Shown here: one piece after another, positions 55,606 to 56,656 of the stretch
Position numbering within the stretch: the stretch's first letter is position 1
How the letters are laid out: each line of letters opens with the position of its first letter
Assembly: GCA_002704915.1 (NCBI GenBank)
Contig: PAIP01000013.1
Location: forward strand, 1 to 56,656
Reading direction: 5' to 3'
DNA length: 56,656 bases
DNA from: Parvularcula sp.
GTDB taxonomy: Bacteria; Pseudomonadota; Alphaproteobacteria; Caulobacterales; Parvularculaceae
Program-made: the position numbers and the translations under genes
Notes under the pieces: generated by a model
Databases searched by the model: none
What the model was told of the DNA's origin: nothing
What the model saw: the letters and a program-made list of their open reading frames with translations, nothing else

Positions 55606-56313
55606 ATGAAGAAAGTACAGCTTTTGGCTGCAACAGCCTTTTTATCGAGCGCTATGCTGTCCGGCGCCGCAAGCGCCGCAACCTTTGTTTTCAAAGGCGA
55701 CGGCAATAACGTAACGCCTATCGGCGCCGAAGGCGTCGATTTCACACGCGACTGCGGAACGACTGGATCGGATTACTGCACGATCGATCATGAAGCCGGT
55801 TTTAATTACGACGTCGATGGCGTCGGGCTGAATGCAATCGCCTATGCTGACGGGGTCGCGACCCGGCTTATCCAGGATATCATACCAGGCGACTCAGGCC
55901 TTGGCGCCTTTTCCGAACTAGATGCAAGTGACGATCAAACCCAGGCCGACAGCAATGAGGCGATGGAATTCAATTTCGATCGCGAAGTCACGCTGAGCAA
56001 TGTCGAGTTCAACGCCGGCGGCGACGTCAATTGTTCGAGCTTCGGACCGGAAGGCCCCTGCGGCGATTTCCGTTTGACCATCGACGGCACGGTCATTGGC
56101 GTGCTTTCCGCCCAGGATGTGATTGCAAATCTCGGCACGGGCATGTCTTTCCTGCTTGAGGCGGTGACGCCTGAAGGAGGGTTTTCCATAGCCCAGTTCA
56201 CCGTACCGGTCAGCGATGTGCCGGTTCCCGCCGCCTTGCCCCTGCTTCTGTCGGGCGTCGCCGGGCTTGGTTTTGCGTCACGCCGCCGCCGCGCCCCTCT
56301 CATTACGCGGTGA
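55606..56313 (+). CDS. VPLPA-CTERM sorting-domain secreted protein (2)
   Basis: A 235-residue exported protein. The signal peptide is about residues 1-24 (KKVQLLAATAFLSSAMLSGA and ASA|A). The mature part is Gly/Asp/Asn-rich with four cysteines, and ends VPVPAALPLLLSGVAGLGF then ASRRRR. The tail is almost identical to the preceding gene's tail while the rest differs, as expected for modular sorting signals. I take ATG 55606, where the signal peptide begins; the frame open to 55516 overlaps the terminator of the previous gene. Role unknown, probably surface associated. Confidence 0.82.
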   Translation: MKKVQLLAATAFLSSAMLSGAASAATFVFKGDGNNVTPIGAEGVDFTRDCGTTGSDYCTIDHEAGFNYDVDGVGLNAIAYADGVATRLIQDIIPGDSGLGAFSELDASDDQTQADSNEAMEFNFDREVTLSNVEFNAGGDVNCSSFGPEGPCGDFRLTIDGTVIGVLSAQDVIANLGTGMSFLLEAVTPEGGFSIAQFTVPVSDVPVPAALPLLLSGVAGLGFASRRRRAPLITR

Positions 56314-56339
56314 TTTCATCCCTCCAAGGGTAACGACTA

Positions 56340-56371
56340 GCGCTGCAGCTTCTAAAGCTGCGCCGCTTTTT
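56340..56371 (+). terminator. Probable intrinsic terminator after the second VPLPA-CTERM gene
   Basis: A GCAGCT/AGCTGC core stem, extendable with flanking GCGC/GCGC-type pairs, is followed by GCTTTTTC. The stem is imperfect outside the six-base core but position and T-tract fit. Confidence 0.65.
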
Positions 56372-56444
56372 CATGTTTTCCGCATTTTGCCCTGAGGCGA
56401 CAGCGCGGTAAGCTTGAGGTCCCCTTGCCGACAGGAGACCTGCC

Positions 56445-56656
56445 TTGCATCAATCCGTTCTCGTTACCGGCGCCTCCAGCGGTATTGGAGAGGAAGCCGC
56501 GGTCTTTCTCGCCCATAAAGGTTTTCGCGTGTTCGCTGCGGCGCGGCGCATCGACAAACTGAAAGAACTCAACGCCGTCGGCGCAGGCCGCATTACGCCG
56601 CTACAGATGGATGTCACCGACAAATCTTCCATCGACGCCGCGCTTGCAAAGATCGC
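56445..56656 (+). CDS. Short-chain dehydrogenase/reductase, 5' part (cut by window end)
   Basis: The first 70 codons of a classical SDR. Translation from TTG 56445 gives HQSVLVTGASSGIGEEAA, containing the TGxxxGxG cofactor motif (TGASSGIG), then FAAARRIDKLKEL and LQMDVTD, the conserved aspartate region that contacts the adenine ring. AGGAG at 56433-56437 stands seven bases before the TTG, which decides this start; no ATG precedes it in frame. The catalytic YxxxK would lie beyond the window, so the substrate class is open. AARR after beta-2 suggests NADPH preference. Confidence 0.88.
   Translation, partial: MHQSVLVTGASSGIGEEAAVFLAHKGFRVFAAARRIDKLKELNAVGAGRITPLQMDVTDKSSIDAALAKI

Overview
This GC-rich window reads as a chromosomal segment of an alphaproteobacterium. 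The indicators are an F1-ATPase assembly chaperone of the ATP12 family (typical of alphaproteobacteria and mitochondria), a pyruvate dehydrogenase E1 beta subunit with its own N-terminal lipoyl domain, a short-LID adenylate kinase, and two secreted proteins ending in VPLPA-type sorting tails. A Parvularcula/Hyphomonas-like lineage is possible, but that is inference. No insertion sequence, prophage or CRISPR array is visible.

Layout, left to right. Positions 1-2878 (+): tRNA-Leu(GAG), lipB, an extended SDR reductase and a secreted EF-hand protein. Positions 2879-10539 (-): a tightly overlapped run of an ABC exporter, a DegP-type protease, rarA, a sterol-desaturase-family protein, crcB, an RluC/D-type pseudouridine synthase and atp12. 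Positions 10571-29467 (-): the complete str, S10, spc and alpha block (rpsL-rpsG-fusA-tuf-rpsJ-rplC-D-W-B-rpsS-rplV-rpsC-rplP-rpmC-rpsQ-rplN-X-E-rpsN-rpsH-rplF-R-rpsE-rpmD-rplO-secY-adk-rpsM-rpsK-rpoA-rplQ). A promoter-like site lies ahead of rpsL, another ahead of rpsM, and an intrinsic terminator follows rplQ. Positions 29679-30857 (+): a lone glycosyltransferase. Positions 30869-44120 (-): rplK-rplA, then a 2.2 kb interruption with three unfamiliar genes (an acidic small protein, a histidine-rich protein, a short secreted protein), then rplJ-rplL-rpoB-rpoC.

Positions 44121-44708 hold no convincing gene but carry the most interesting non-coding signal. On the minus strand there is a chain of stem-loops with pyrimidine-rich, anti-Shine-Dalgarno-like loops that ends in a perfect intrinsic terminator. 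A second promoter-to-terminator unit of about 115 nt follows it. I read these as two candidate small RNA genes.

Positions 44709-49186 (-): pdhB and pdhC separated by an unknown membrane-anchored protein, followed by a methyltransferase; pdhA is not adjacent. Positions 49446-56656 (+): a DUF885 metallopeptidase-like protein, a 2OG-Fe(II) oxygenase, secG, pyrG, two VPLPA-CTERM proteins, and the start of an SDR gene cut by the window edge.

Functionally, the centre is the translation and transcription core (ribosomal proteins, EF-Tu, EF-G, RNA polymerase alpha, beta and beta', SecY, Adk). It is flanked by envelope quality control, lipoate and pyruvate metabolism, secretion and nucleotide synthesis. 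Function names are from family recognition and reading motifs in the translations; promoters, terminators and RNA folds were found by eye and no folding or database search was run.
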